A DNA stretch of 9,951 nt from an uncultured Holophagaceae bacterium (lineage in GTDB: Bacteria > Acidobacteriota > Holophagae > Holophagales > Holophagaceae), in NCBI GenBank assembly GCA_903876615.1, contig CAIRAS010000478.1, positions 1 through 9,951 on the forward strand, read 5' to 3'. Below the pieces are notes generated by a model. It was given only the letters and a program-made list of their open reading frames with translations, made no database searches and was not told where the DNA came from. Shown one piece after another: positions 1 through 6,421 of the stretch. Both the position numbers and the translations under genes were made by a program. Numbering within the stretch: the first letter of the stretch is position 1; each line of letters opens with the position of its first letter.

Positions 1-748
1 CGTGCTGCTGCACATGGGCACCCTGCTGGCCCTGATGGTCTACTTCCGGCACGAGCTGGTCCAGATCGTCATGGGCTGCTTCGGCCGCGACAAGGAGGGC
101 CGCTGGCTGGCCTTCATGCTGTTCCTGGCCATGATCCCCACCGCCATCTTCGGCCTCGCCACCCGAGGGGTGAAGGAGGCGGCCAAGGAGCACCTCTGGG
201 TCTACGGCCTGGGCCTGCTCGGCACCTCCCTGCTGCTCTACCTGGCCAACACCCTCAGCCGCCAGCGGGTGAACCTCAGCAATCAGGACCTGGCCGGCCG
301 GGACCACCATGACCTCCGGGCCATGGACGCCCTGGCCGTGGGCACCATCCAGGGTCTCGGGGGCGGCTTCGGCCTGTCCCGCTCAGGCTCCACCATCTCC
401 ATCGGGGTCTTCCGGGGCCTGAAGCTGCCCGCCTCCGCACGGTTCAGCTTCCTCCTGGGCATGCCCACCATCGCGGCGGCGGCCCTGGTCGAGCTGCGGG
501 GCCTGCTGAAGCCCCTGCTGAGGCACCAGCCCCTCCCCGCCGAGCTGGCCTTCCCGGCCGGATCGGCCTCCCCAGCCCTCCTCTGCGTGGTGGGCGTGGT
601 CGCCGCCGCCATCTCAGGCTACCTGGCCATCGGGCTGCTCGACCGCTTCACCCGGAAACCCCGCCTCAATGGTTTCGCCGTCTACTGCCTGGGCCTCGGT
701 CTAGTGATGGTCGTGCTGGGCACCACGGGCGCGCTGAACCACCACTGA
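1..748 (+). CDS. uppP: Undecaprenyl-diphosphatase UppP/BacA, 5' end outside window
   Basis: This is an integral membrane phosphatase that converts undecaprenyl diphosphate to undecaprenyl phosphate and so recycles the lipid carrier for peptidoglycan and other envelope polymers. About 248 residues are visible. The frame is already open at base 2 and ends at TGA 746-748. The first visible stretch (HMGTLLALMVYF) corresponds to the family segment after the first catalytic E/H motif, so roughly 40-50 N-terminal residues lie off the window. The helix AMIPTAIFGL (visible residues 43-52) matches the family's IPA/TxxxGL segment. The second signature, GTIQGL...LSRSGST (114-131), contains the conserved catalytic Arg at visible residue 127. 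The residue before the Gly of this loop is Phe where the family usually has Pro. Several further hydrophobic helices follow to the C-terminus. The 108-nt gap downstream separates it from the ABC genes. The family assignment is strong; only the truncation limits it. Confidence 0.93.
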   Translation, partial: VLLHMGTLLALMVYFRHELVQIVMGCFGRDKEGRWLAFMLFLAMIPTAIFGLATRGVKEAAKEHLWVYGLGLLGTSLLLYLANTLSRQRVNLSNQDLAGRDHHDLRAMDALAVGTIQGLGGGFGLSRSGSTISIGVFRGLKLPASARFSFLLGMPTIAAAALVELRGLLKPLLRHQPLPAELAFPAGSASPALLCVVGVVAAAISGYLAIGLLDRFTRKPRLNGFAVYCLGLGLVMVVLGTTGALNHH

Positions 749-798
749 CCGTCCGCTCCGGACCGTTCGCCTGTCGAGACTTCCCACCCACCGGCGGC

Positions 799-829
799 TT
801 GTCGTTGCCTACGCAATGCCGCTTACACT
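799..829 (+). promoter_or_regulatory. Candidate sigma70-type promoter for the ABC exporter pair
   Basis: A TTGTCG box (799-804) and a TACACT box (824-829) each match the -35 and -10 consensus at four of six positions. They are separated by 19 bp, which is longer than optimal. Transcription would begin near 836, leaving a short leader that contains the GGAGG at 847-851. It is the best match in the 108-nt gap, but the spacing makes it only a candidate. Confidence 0.3.
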
Positions 830-856
830 GGGAGCCTGTTCCTTCCGGAGGTAGCG

Positions 857-1624
857 GTGATCCACCTGAACGAGGTCCACAAGTCCTTCAGCGTGAAGGA
901 CCGCAAGACCCGATCCCTGAAGCGGATCGATGCCGTGCGGGGCATCTCCTTCACGGTGCAGCCGGGCGAGATCTACGGCCTGCTGGGCCCCAACGGCGCG
1001 GGCAAGTCCACGACGCTGCGGATGATCGCGGGCCTCATGGACCCGGATGCCGGCAGCATCGAGGTCTGCGGCATGGACACCCGCCAGAAGCCCGAGGCCG
1101 TCCGGGGCTGTCTGGGCTACCTCAGCACGGACATGGGGGTCTACACCCGGTTCACGCCCCGGGAGCTCCTGCGGCTCTTCGGCGAGTTCCAGGATGTGGA
1201 CCCCGCCGTGGCTGAGCGCCGGGGCCTCCACCTGCTGAGCAAGCTGCAGCTGGCGGACTTTGCCGACGTGAAGATGGAGGGCTTCTCTTCGGGCCAGAAG
1301 CAGAAGGTGAGCATCGCCCGGGCCCTGCTGCACGATCCCAAGGTGGTCATCTTCGACGAGCCCACCACGGGCCTGGACGTGCTCACGGCCAAGACCGTGC
1401 TGGACCTGCTGCGCCTGATGCGGGAAGAGGGCCGCACGGTGATCGTCTCCACCCATGTCATGCCCATGGTGGAAGACATCTGCGACCGGGTGGGCATCAT
1501 CTTCGACGGCAAGCTGCACGGTGACGCGCCGCCCCGGGAGCTGCTCCAGAGCCGCAACGCCAAGACCCTGGACGAGGTGTTCTTCCAGCTCGCAGCTGAA
1601 TCTGAAGCCGTGGGAGGTAACTGA
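857..1624 (+). CDS. ABC transporter ATP-binding protein, NatA type
   Basis: This is a 255-residue cytoplasmic ATPase subunit that should power the adjacent membrane permease. The GTG start at 857 follows GGAGG at 847-851 with a 5-nt spacer. It has a Walker A motif GPNGAGKST (residues 44-52), a signature motif in the form FSSGQ (143-147, in place of LSGGQ), Walker B VVIFDEPT (163-170) with catalytic Glu168, a D-loop GLD (172-174) and the switch His200. The Q-loop region reads LSTDMGVYTRFTPRE and lacks an obvious Gln, which I recall as common in NatA-like ATPases (from memory, not checked). The TGA stop shares its A with the ATG of the permease gene, and a second GGAGG (1613-1617) lies inside the last codons, so translation of the pair is probably coupled. 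NatA/NatB of Bacillus exports sodium; the substrate here cannot be read from sequence, so I give no gene symbol. Confidence 0.9.
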   Translation: MIHLNEVHKSFSVKDRKTRSLKRIDAVRGISFTVQPGEIYGLLGPNGAGKSTTLRMIAGLMDPDAGSIEVCGMDTRQKPEAVRGCLGYLSTDMGVYTRFTPRELLRLFGEFQDVDPAVAERRGLHLLSKLQLADFADVKMEGFSSGQKQKVSIARALLHDPKVVIFDEPTTGLDVLTAKTVLDLLRLMREEGRTVIVSTHVMPMVEDICDRVGIIFDGKLHGDAPPRELLQSRNAKTLDEVFFQLAAESEAVGGN

Positions 1625-2814
1625 TGCGCGGCGCCCTGCTCATCGCCAAGAAAGAGTTCCTGGAGCTCTCCAAGGACCGGAAGACGATGTTCTTCGCCTT
1701 CGTCCTGCCCTTCCTGCTCTACCCGGCCATCTTCGGCATGATGGCCAAGATGGGCAAGCGGGACGAGGCCCAGAACCGCAACAAGGCCAGCCGCGTCTAT
1801 GTCTCGGATCCATCGCACACCCTGGACGGGATCCTGGCCTCGGACCCCAAGCGGTTCGAGCGGGTGGCCCGCCCCGAGGGGGACCTGAAGCAGGCCATCC
1901 GCGACCAGAAGCTGGAGCTGGCCCTGGAGGTCGCCACCACCGCCGCCACCTCGCTCCAGAAGCAGGAGACCTTCACCGTCAGCGTCCTCGTGGACGAGAG
2001 CGAGCGGGCCTCCGAGATCGCCCTCAAGCGTCTGAAGGAGGCCATCCGGACCCAGGAGCAGGCCTGGGTGCAGGGCCGCCTCCAGACCCTCGGCGCCTCG
2101 GCCCAGCTGGCCGAGCCCCTGAAGCTGGAGGTGAAGAACGCGGCCGATATCACCCTGGAAGTAGGCAAGGTCATGGGCCGGATGCTGCCCTATCTGCTGA
2201 TGATCATGATGTATGCCGGCTCCATGCAGCACGGCATCTACGCCACCGCCGGGGAGAAGGAGCGCCACACGCTGCTGAGCCTCATGGCCACCCGCCTGCC
2301 CCGCAACCAGATCATCCTGGGCAAGCTGCTCTACATCTTCAGCATCGGCGTCATAGCTGCCCTGCTGAACCTGCTGAGCATGGGCCTCTCCATCGCCTCC
2401 ATCAGCGGCGGCGCCGCCGGCTCCATGCAGGCCGCGGCGGCCATCGCCAACCCCCTGACCCTGGGCCTCACCTTCCTGATCATGGTGCCCCTGGGCCTGT
2501 TCTTTTCGAACTTCATCCTGCTCATGGGCATCCAGGCCCGGAACACCATCGAGGCCGGCAGCGCCATCACACCGGGCATCTTCCTGGTCATGTTCCTGGG
2601 CATCTTCACCATGTCCCCGGGCGTGGACAAGATGGCCTTCCTGGCTTACGTCCCCGTGGTGAATGTCTGCCTAGCCCTGCGTAAGCTGTTCAGCCAGCAG
2701 TTCAGCTGGATGGAATACCTGGTGGCCTTCGCCATGACCGTGGGCCTCGCGGCGATCATGACCATGGTGTCCACGCGACTGCTGAACCGCGAAAAGGCCC
2801 TGTTCAAAGCCTGA
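1624..2814 (+). CDS. ABC exporter permease, NatB/ABC-2 type
   Basis: This is the membrane partner (396 residues) of the ATPase encoded immediately upstream, whose stop codon it overlaps (TGATG). The layout is typical of NatB-like ABC-2 permeases. It has a short cytoplasmic N-terminus (KKEFLELSKDRKT), a first transmembrane helix at about residues 22-42, and a soluble extracytoplasmic domain at about 45-183 that is rich in charged and helical segments. A C-terminal membrane domain of about five or six helices follows (roughly 187-205, 233-260, 278-303, 316-331, 338-351 and 364-384). The cytoplasmic loop GEKERHTLLSLMATRLPRNQ (210-229) is the conserved coupling-loop motif of this family (GEKERGTLE... 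in relatives). The protein ends in a basic tail, NREKALFKA. Substrate is unknown: sodium, drugs or peptides are all possible. Recognition of the family is firm and the specific function is not. Confidence 0.88.
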   Translation: MRGALLIAKKEFLELSKDRKTMFFAFVLPFLLYPAIFGMMAKMGKRDEAQNRNKASRVYVSDPSHTLDGILASDPKRFERVARPEGDLKQAIRDQKLELALEVATTAATSLQKQETFTVSVLVDESERASEIALKRLKEAIRTQEQAWVQGRLQTLGASAQLAEPLKLEVKNAADITLEVGKVMGRMLPYLLMIMMYAGSMQHGIYATAGEKERHTLLSLMATRLPRNQIILGKLLYIFSIGVIAALLNLLSMGLSIASISGGAAGSMQAAAAIANPLTLGLTFLIMVPLGLFFSNFILLMGIQARNTIEAGSAITPGIFLVMFLGIFTMSPGVDKMAFLAYVPVVNVCLALRKLFSQQFSWMEYLVAFAMTVGLAAIMTMVSTRLLNREKALFKA

Positions 2815-2835
2815 TTCCGCCCCCGGGACCGGGAT

Positions 2836-2864
2836 TTGCCCCGAGAAACCTGTCACTCTATAGT
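2836..2864 (+). promoter_or_regulatory. Probable sigma70-type promoter for the TPR-yvcK unit
   Basis: TTGCCC (2836-2841) and TATAGT (2859-2864) are separated by exactly 17 bp and match the consensus boxes at four and five of six positions. The predicted start site is near 2871, about 20 nt before the ATG at 2892. A GAGG ribosome-binding sequence (2881-2884) lies 7 nt before that ATG. TATAGT stands out in an otherwise GC-rich background. No clear intrinsic terminator separates it from the permease gene upstream. Confidence 0.55.
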
Positions 2865-2891
2865 TTCTTCAAGGCTTCTAGAGGATCCCGC

Positions 2892-3425
2892 ATGGCAACG
2901 AAGGCCAAGACAGAAACCGCTCCCAAGTCCACCCCGGTGCCGGCCCAGGCCGCACCCTCCCCGCACGCCATCGCCTACGCCAAGGCCGTGAAGCTGGTGG
3001 ACACCGGCAAGTACCCCGAGGCCGTGAAGGCCCTGGAGGCGCTGATGAGCGAGGCTCAGGAGACGGGTGATTGGGCTGTCAAGCGCCGGGCCCAGGTCTA
3101 CCTCCTGCTGGCCCAGGCCAAGGTCAACCCTCCCGCCAAGGTCACAGAGGATCCCCTCACCGAGATCCAGGCCTGCCTCAACCGCCACGCCACCGACGAA
3201 GCCGTCAAGCTGGTCGACAAGGCGATCAAGAGCCACCCCGCCGTGGGCTCGCTCCACTACCTGCGGTCCGTGGCCTTCGCCCAGACCGAAAATGTGGAGG
3301 AATCCGCCCAGAGCCTGAAGAAGGCCATGGAGCTGGATGCCAACTTCGTCTTCCAGTGGCACATGGAGCCCGACTTCAACGCCATCCGGAAGTCCCCCCT
3401 CTTCGCCTTCACCGAGAACCACTAG
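2892..3425 (+). CDS. Small TPR-like repeat protein
   Basis: This is a 177-residue soluble protein with no signal peptide or membrane helix. A low-complexity Ala/Pro/Lys/Thr-rich tail (residues 1-24) is followed by helical pairs typical of tetratricopeptide repeats. One covers roughly 26-59 (AIAYAKAVKLVDTGKYPEAV...) and a second roughly 101-150 (DEAVKLVDKAIKSHP...ESAQSLKKAMELDANF). The C-terminal stretch WHMEPDFNAIRKSPLF (about 155-170) resembles the capping segment that ends many TPR arrays. TPR proteins act as protein-protein adaptors; the partner is not evident. The ATG is supported by GAGG at 2881-2884 and a good promoter upstream. The yvcK-family gene starts only 18 nt after the stop, so the two are probably cotranscribed. 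A role connected with YvcK would be inference from position only. Confidence 0.75.
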   Translation: MATKAKTETAPKSTPVPAQAAPSPHAIAYAKAVKLVDTGKYPEAVKALEALMSEAQETGDWAVKRRAQVYLLLAQAKVNPPAKVTEDPLTEIQACLNRHATDEAVKLVDKAIKSHPAVGSLHYLRSVAFAQTENVEESAQSLKKAMELDANFVFQWHMEPDFNAIRKSPLFAFTENH

Positions 3426-3443
3426 CTCCGGCGCGCCACGGCC

Positions 3444-4436
3444 ATGGCCGCTCGCTCCCAGGGTCTTGATCCCGAGCAGCCGCTCCGCGTGGTGGCCCTG
3501 GGTGGCGGCACGGGTCTGGCAGCCCTGCTGCGCGCCATCAAGCGGGAAGCGGGTCGAGTGCGCGAGCCCTGGAAGCTCACGGGCATCGTCACCGTTTCCG
3601 ACAACGGCGGCTCCTCGGGACGGCTGCGGGAGGAACTCGGCGGCATCCCCCCGGGGGACCTGCGCAACTGTCTGGCGGCCCTCACCCTCGAAGACTCGGC
3701 CCTGACGGACCTGCTGAACTACCGCTTCAAGAGCGAAGGCAGCCTGTCGGGTCACTCCCTGGGCAACCTGATGCTCTGGGCCCTGGCGGATCTCACCGGG
3801 GACTGGGTGCGCGCCATCCGCAAGCTGTCGGGCGTCCTGGTGACCCTGGGCCGGCTGTTCCCTTCAACCGCCGTGCCGGTCACCCTCATGGCCGAGGACC
3901 TGGAGGGTCGCCGCTATGTGGGGGAATCGGCCGTGGGCACCTGCCACGCCCCCCTGGCCCGGCTCTGGCTTGAGCCCGCCGATGCGGAACCCCTGCCTGA
4001 GGCGGTCCTGGCCCTCCTGCGCTCGGACCTGATCCTCCTGGCTCCGGGCAGCCTCTACACGTCCACCATCCCCAACCTGCTGCTGCCGGACCTCCAGGAG
4101 GCCCTGGAGTTCTCCCGCTCGCCGGTGATCTATGTGGCCAACCTCATGACCGAACCCGGCGAGACCGACGGCCTGGACCTGGAGACCCATGTGGCGGCCA
4201 TCTCGGCCCTCGGCCGGACCGGCATCTCAGCCATCATTGCCAATGAGACCCCCCTCTGGCCCGAGATGCTCGCCCGCTACCGGCGGGAGGGCGGCGAGCC
4301 GCTGACGGTGGAGCGGGACCAGATCATGGGCATCCCGGTGCACCGGTTCCCCCTGCTCGACCCCGAGTCCCCTATGGCCCGCCACCATCCGGACCTGCTA
4401 AACCACGCCATCCGGACCACCCTGCGGCGGCTCTGA
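3444..4436 (+). CDS. yvcK: YvcK/GlmR-family gluconeogenesis factor (CofD-like fold)
   Basis: This is a 330-residue cytoplasmic protein of the YvcK/CofD-like superfamily. In Bacillus the protein (GlmR) binds UDP-GlcNAc and stimulates GlmS, controlling carbon flow to cell-wall precursors and allowing growth on gluconeogenic carbon sources. Family motifs are all present in order: a nucleotide-binding ALGGGTGLAAL loop (18-28), TVSDNGGSSGRLR (50-62), GIPPGDLRNCLAAL (67-80), SGHSLGNLMLWAL (102-114), PGSLYTSTIPN (201-211) and ANLMTEPGETDGL (232-244). Length fits the family. The first ATG (3444) lies 18 nt after the TPR gene stop and has no clear Shine-Dalgarno, which suggests reinitiation by ribosomes finishing the upstream gene. 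The true CofD enzyme of F420 synthesis is a distant relative and is less likely, because these motif forms are the YvcK ones. Confidence 0.92.
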   Translation: MAARSQGLDPEQPLRVVALGGGTGLAALLRAIKREAGRVREPWKLTGIVTVSDNGGSSGRLREELGGIPPGDLRNCLAALTLEDSALTDLLNYRFKSEGSLSGHSLGNLMLWALADLTGDWVRAIRKLSGVLVTLGRLFPSTAVPVTLMAEDLEGRRYVGESAVGTCHAPLARLWLEPADAEPLPEAVLALLRSDLILLAPGSLYTSTIPNLLLPDLQEALEFSRSPVIYVANLMTEPGETDGLDLETHVAAISALGRTGISAIIANETPLWPEMLARYRREGGEPLTVERDQIMGIPVHRFPLLDPESPMARHHPDLLNHAIRTTLRRL

Positions 4437-4490
4437 CCCCCTCCTGAAAGTCCGGAAGCTGCCGATAAGGCGTTCAGGGCGAATGGGGCC

Positions 4491-4519
4491 TTGCCTTCTG
4501 GTATTTTTTTTGGTTTCAT
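4491..4519 (+). promoter_or_regulatory. Candidate promoter for the DUF4388 gene
   Basis: TTGCCT (4491-4496) and TTTCAT (4514-4519) are spaced 17 bp apart, each matching the consensus at four of six positions. The spacer contains a run of eight T (4504-4511). This is the only AT-rich patch in the 112-nt gap after yvcK. The T-run could instead belong to a weak terminator, but I find no strong hairpin directly before it. The predicted start site near 4526 would leave about 23 nt of leader before ATG 4549. Confidence 0.32.
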
Positions 4520-4548
4520 GACAGATTACTACTCACAAATCAGCCGAA

Positions 4549-5691
4549 ATGGACGGGGGACTGGCATTGGCGCTAAGCGGTGATCTGGCGACCATGAGCC
4601 TGGAAGACATCTTCCAGTGGCTGGCTGTGGGCAAGAAGACCGGCGTGCTCGAGCTCAAGGGGTCCCTGCACACCAAGCGCGTCGCCTTCCATGAGGGGCG
4701 CATCACCAGCATCTGGTCCTCGGATCCTCGCGAATACCTGGGCCAGTATCTGCTCGCCTACAACCGCATCACCGAGGAGCAGCTCCGCGACGCCCTGGCC
4801 ACCCAGGAGGACGAGCAGCAGCTACTGGGCCGGATCCTGATCAACCGGCAGCTCGTCACCGAGACGGAGATCCGGCGCATCGTGCAGATGAAGGTGGAGG
4901 AGAGCATCTACGACACCTTCCTCTGGAGCGTCGGCAGCTTCGAGTTCCACGACGGCGCTGCCTCTCACCAAAAGTCCATGCTGCTGAGCCTGGACGTCAC
5001 GGGCATCGTCCTCGAAGGTGCGCGGCGCCTGGACGACTGGCAGCGCATCCGCAAAGTGATCCGGGGCGGGGACGCCATCCTCTCTCCCATCTCCGAGGCC
5101 ATCGCCGAGCACCTGCCCCTCGCCACCGAGGACGCCAACGTCCTGGCCCGCCTGGATGGCCACCGGCGGATCGATCAGCTGGTGCTGGAGCTGCGCCTGC
5201 CCGAATACAAGATCAACAAGCTGCTCTTCGACCTCCATGAGCGGGGCCTGGTGCGCATCGTCAACCCCGGCGGCAACCTGGGCGAGAACCCCAGCCTGCA
5301 GCTGCAGCGGGCCCGCGCCCTGGTGGAAAAGCAGAAGCTGCAGGAGGCCCAGGAGGAGCTCCGCCGCATCCTCAAGGACCAGCCCCGGCACCTGGACGCC
5401 AACAAGATGATGGCGGTGGTGCAGGACCTGCTCCAGGAGAAGAAGCCGGACCTGGATCTGGTGCCCGAACTGGCCATGAGCCTGGACGAGCTGACCAACA
5501 CGGACCTGGGGCCCAATGAGGCCTTCCTGGCCACCCGCGTCAACGGCCTGTGGACCATCCGGGACATCCTCTCCATCGCCCCTTTCGAGCCGGACGAGTG
5601 CCTCGGCATCTTCTCCAAGCTCCTGAAGCGTGGGATTCTCAAGGCTACGAAACCCGCCCAGGGAGGCGATCAGCGGGGAGCCTCACGCTGA
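4549..5691 (+). CDS. DUF4388 (PATAN-like) multidomain protein
   Basis: This is a 380-residue cytoplasmic protein with no membrane segment or signal peptide. Residues 9-60 (SGDLATMSLEDIFQWLAVGK..., TGVLELKG, F-EGRITSIWSSDP) match the start of the DUF4388/PATAN domain seen in PatA-like and other bacterial signalling proteins. Residues 61-122 (LGQYLLAYNRITEEQLRDAL... LGRILINRQLV) resemble the helical GspE-N/MshEN-type element often embedded in it. A winged-helix-like segment follows (about 193-237, ending LHERGLVRIV), then a helical TPR-like stretch (248-300). A second winged-helix-like end (about 318-372, ...IFSKLLKRGILKA) completes it. The function is unknown; a regulatory or scaffold role is inferred from domain type. 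No Shine-Dalgarno precedes ATG 4549. An in-frame TTG at 4567, with GGGGGA (4555-4560) six bases upstream, is a plausible alternative start that leaves the domain intact. The next gene follows by 22 nt, so the two may be one operon. Confidence 0.82.
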   Translation: MDGGLALALSGDLATMSLEDIFQWLAVGKKTGVLELKGSLHTKRVAFHEGRITSIWSSDPREYLGQYLLAYNRITEEQLRDALATQEDEQQLLGRILINRQLVTETEIRRIVQMKVEESIYDTFLWSVGSFEFHDGAASHQKSMLLSLDVTGIVLEGARRLDDWQRIRKVIRGGDAILSPISEAIAEHLPLATEDANVLARLDGHRRIDQLVLELRLPEYKINKLLFDLHERGLVRIVNPGGNLGENPSLQLQRARALVEKQKLQEAQEELRRILKDQPRHLDANKMMAVVQDLLQEKKPDLDLVPELAMSLDELTNTDLGPNEAFLATRVNGLWTIRDILSIAPFEPDECLGIFSKLLKRGILKATKPAQGGDQRGASR

Positions 5692-5703
5692 ACCTCCCGC
5701 CCC

Positions 5704-5709
5704 AGGAGG
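5704..5709 (+). promoter_or_regulatory. Strong ribosome-binding site fixing the start at 5714
   Basis: AGGAGG lies 4 nt before ATG 5714. The same frame is open back to an ATG at 5630, inside the upstream gene. This site and the signal peptide that begins right after ATG 5714 show that the shorter form is the real one. Confidence 0.85.
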
Positions 5710-5713
5710 TTCC

Positions 5714-6421
5714 ATGCGCTTCGCCGTCGCCCTGCTGCTGCTCGCCCTGCCCCTCACGGCCGCCAAGAAACCGACGGCTGCGCAGCTGCAGACTCAGGTG
5801 AACCAGCTCACCGAGGAGCGGGACGGCCTCAAGCAGCGCCTGGCGGCCACGGAGGATCTCCAGCAGGAGCTCCTGGCGGCCCGGAAGTCCCGGGACCTGG
5901 CCAAGGCCGAGGGCGATGCGGCGCGCAAGGAAGCCGACCAGCTGCGGGCCGCCCAGCGGGAGAACCAGGACGGCAGCGACGCCTTCGTCAAGGAGCTGCA
6001 GGCCGCCCGGCAGGCCGCCCAGGAGGCAAAGGCCGAGGTGGCCCGCATCAAGACCGAGAACGAGGCCCTGCAGCGCAAGGCCAGCACGGTGCCCATCGAG
6101 GGTGACCTGGTGCTCCTGAGCGAGGACCTGACGCCCGCCCGGGCCATCAACCTGAACCGGATCACCCCGCGGATCAAGTCCTCCCGCGTCTTCAGCAGCC
6201 GTCCCAAGGGAGTGGTGGTGGTCAACGTCCTCATCAGCGAGAAGGGGGACGTGCTGGCCGCCCGGCTCCTCCAGGGGCTGCCCGGGGACACCCCCGAGGC
6301 CCGCGAGGCCGACGAGGCCTGCGTGGAGGCCGCCAAGCGCATCGTCTTCGATCCGGCTGCCAGCAAGGACGGCAAGACCCGCTTCAAGGTCTGGCAGGGC
6401 GTGGGGTTCTTCCTGGACTAA
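5714..6421 (+). CDS. Exported coiled-coil protein with TonB C-terminal-like domain
   Basis: This is a 235-residue protein. It opens with a short classical signal peptide (MRFAVALLLLALPLTAAKK), with cleavage likely near residue 16-17. Residues about 20-124 form a long Ala/Glu/Lys/Gln-rich helix with heptad-like spacing (NQLTEERDGLKQRL..., ARIKTENEALQRKA), very probably a coiled coil. Residues about 126-235 look like a TonB C-terminal-type domain: GVVVVNVLISEKGDVLAARLL (166-186), a helix DEACVEAAKRIVFDPA (200-215), then DGKTRFKVWQGVGFFLD. The usual TonB anchor helix and proline-rich periplasm-spanning linker are absent, so it is probably a soluble or outer-membrane-associated periplasmic protein and not a classical energy transducer. 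Its function is unknown. It follows the DUF4388 gene by 22 nt, and its TAA overlaps the truA stop on the opposite strand. Confidence 0.78.
   Translation: MRFAVALLLLALPLTAAKKPTAAQLQTQVNQLTEERDGLKQRLAATEDLQQELLAARKSRDLAKAEGDAARKEADQLRAAQRENQDGSDAFVKELQAARQAAQEAKAEVARIKTENEALQRKASTVPIEGDLVLLSEDLTPARAINLNRITPRIKSSRVFSSRPKGVVVVNVLISEKGDVLAARLLQGLPGDTPEAREADEACVEAAKRIVFDPAASKDGKTRFKVWQGVGFFLD

Noticed and set aside
751..763. GTCCG/CGGAC hairpin just after uppP
   Set aside because: The stem is only 5 bp and no T-run follows, so it does not qualify as an intrinsic terminator.
1141..2268. Long minus-strand open frame (375 codons) opposite the ABC genes
   Set aside because: It runs antisense to two well-supported genes, has low-complexity Gly/Leu/His-rich composition, shows no recognisable domain and is the usual by-product of high GC content.
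2878..2890. TCTAGAGGATCCC, identical to part of a cloning-vector polylinker (adjacent XbaI and BamHI sites)
   Set aside because: The bases on either side do not continue the polylinker, and the sequence runs smoothly from a promoter into a normal ribosome-binding site and gene. It is a chance match, not vector contamination.
2853..3755. Long minus-strand open frame (300 codons) opposite the TPR and yvcK-family genes
   Set aside because: It overlaps two real genes and the promoter region and has repetitive Gly/Leu/Val-rich composition with no family motif. It is a GC-driven shadow.
4443..4511. Possible terminator after yvcK: CCTGAA/TTCAGG repeat and a run of eight T
   Set aside because: The inverted repeat is short with a 24-nt loop and lies about 25 nt before the T-run. 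No stable stem directly adjoins the T-run.
5630..5713. Upstream in-frame ATG giving a 28-residue longer coiled-coil/TonB-C protein
   Set aside because: It lies inside the DUF4388 gene and would bury the signal peptide. ATG 5714 has AGGAGG at a good distance.
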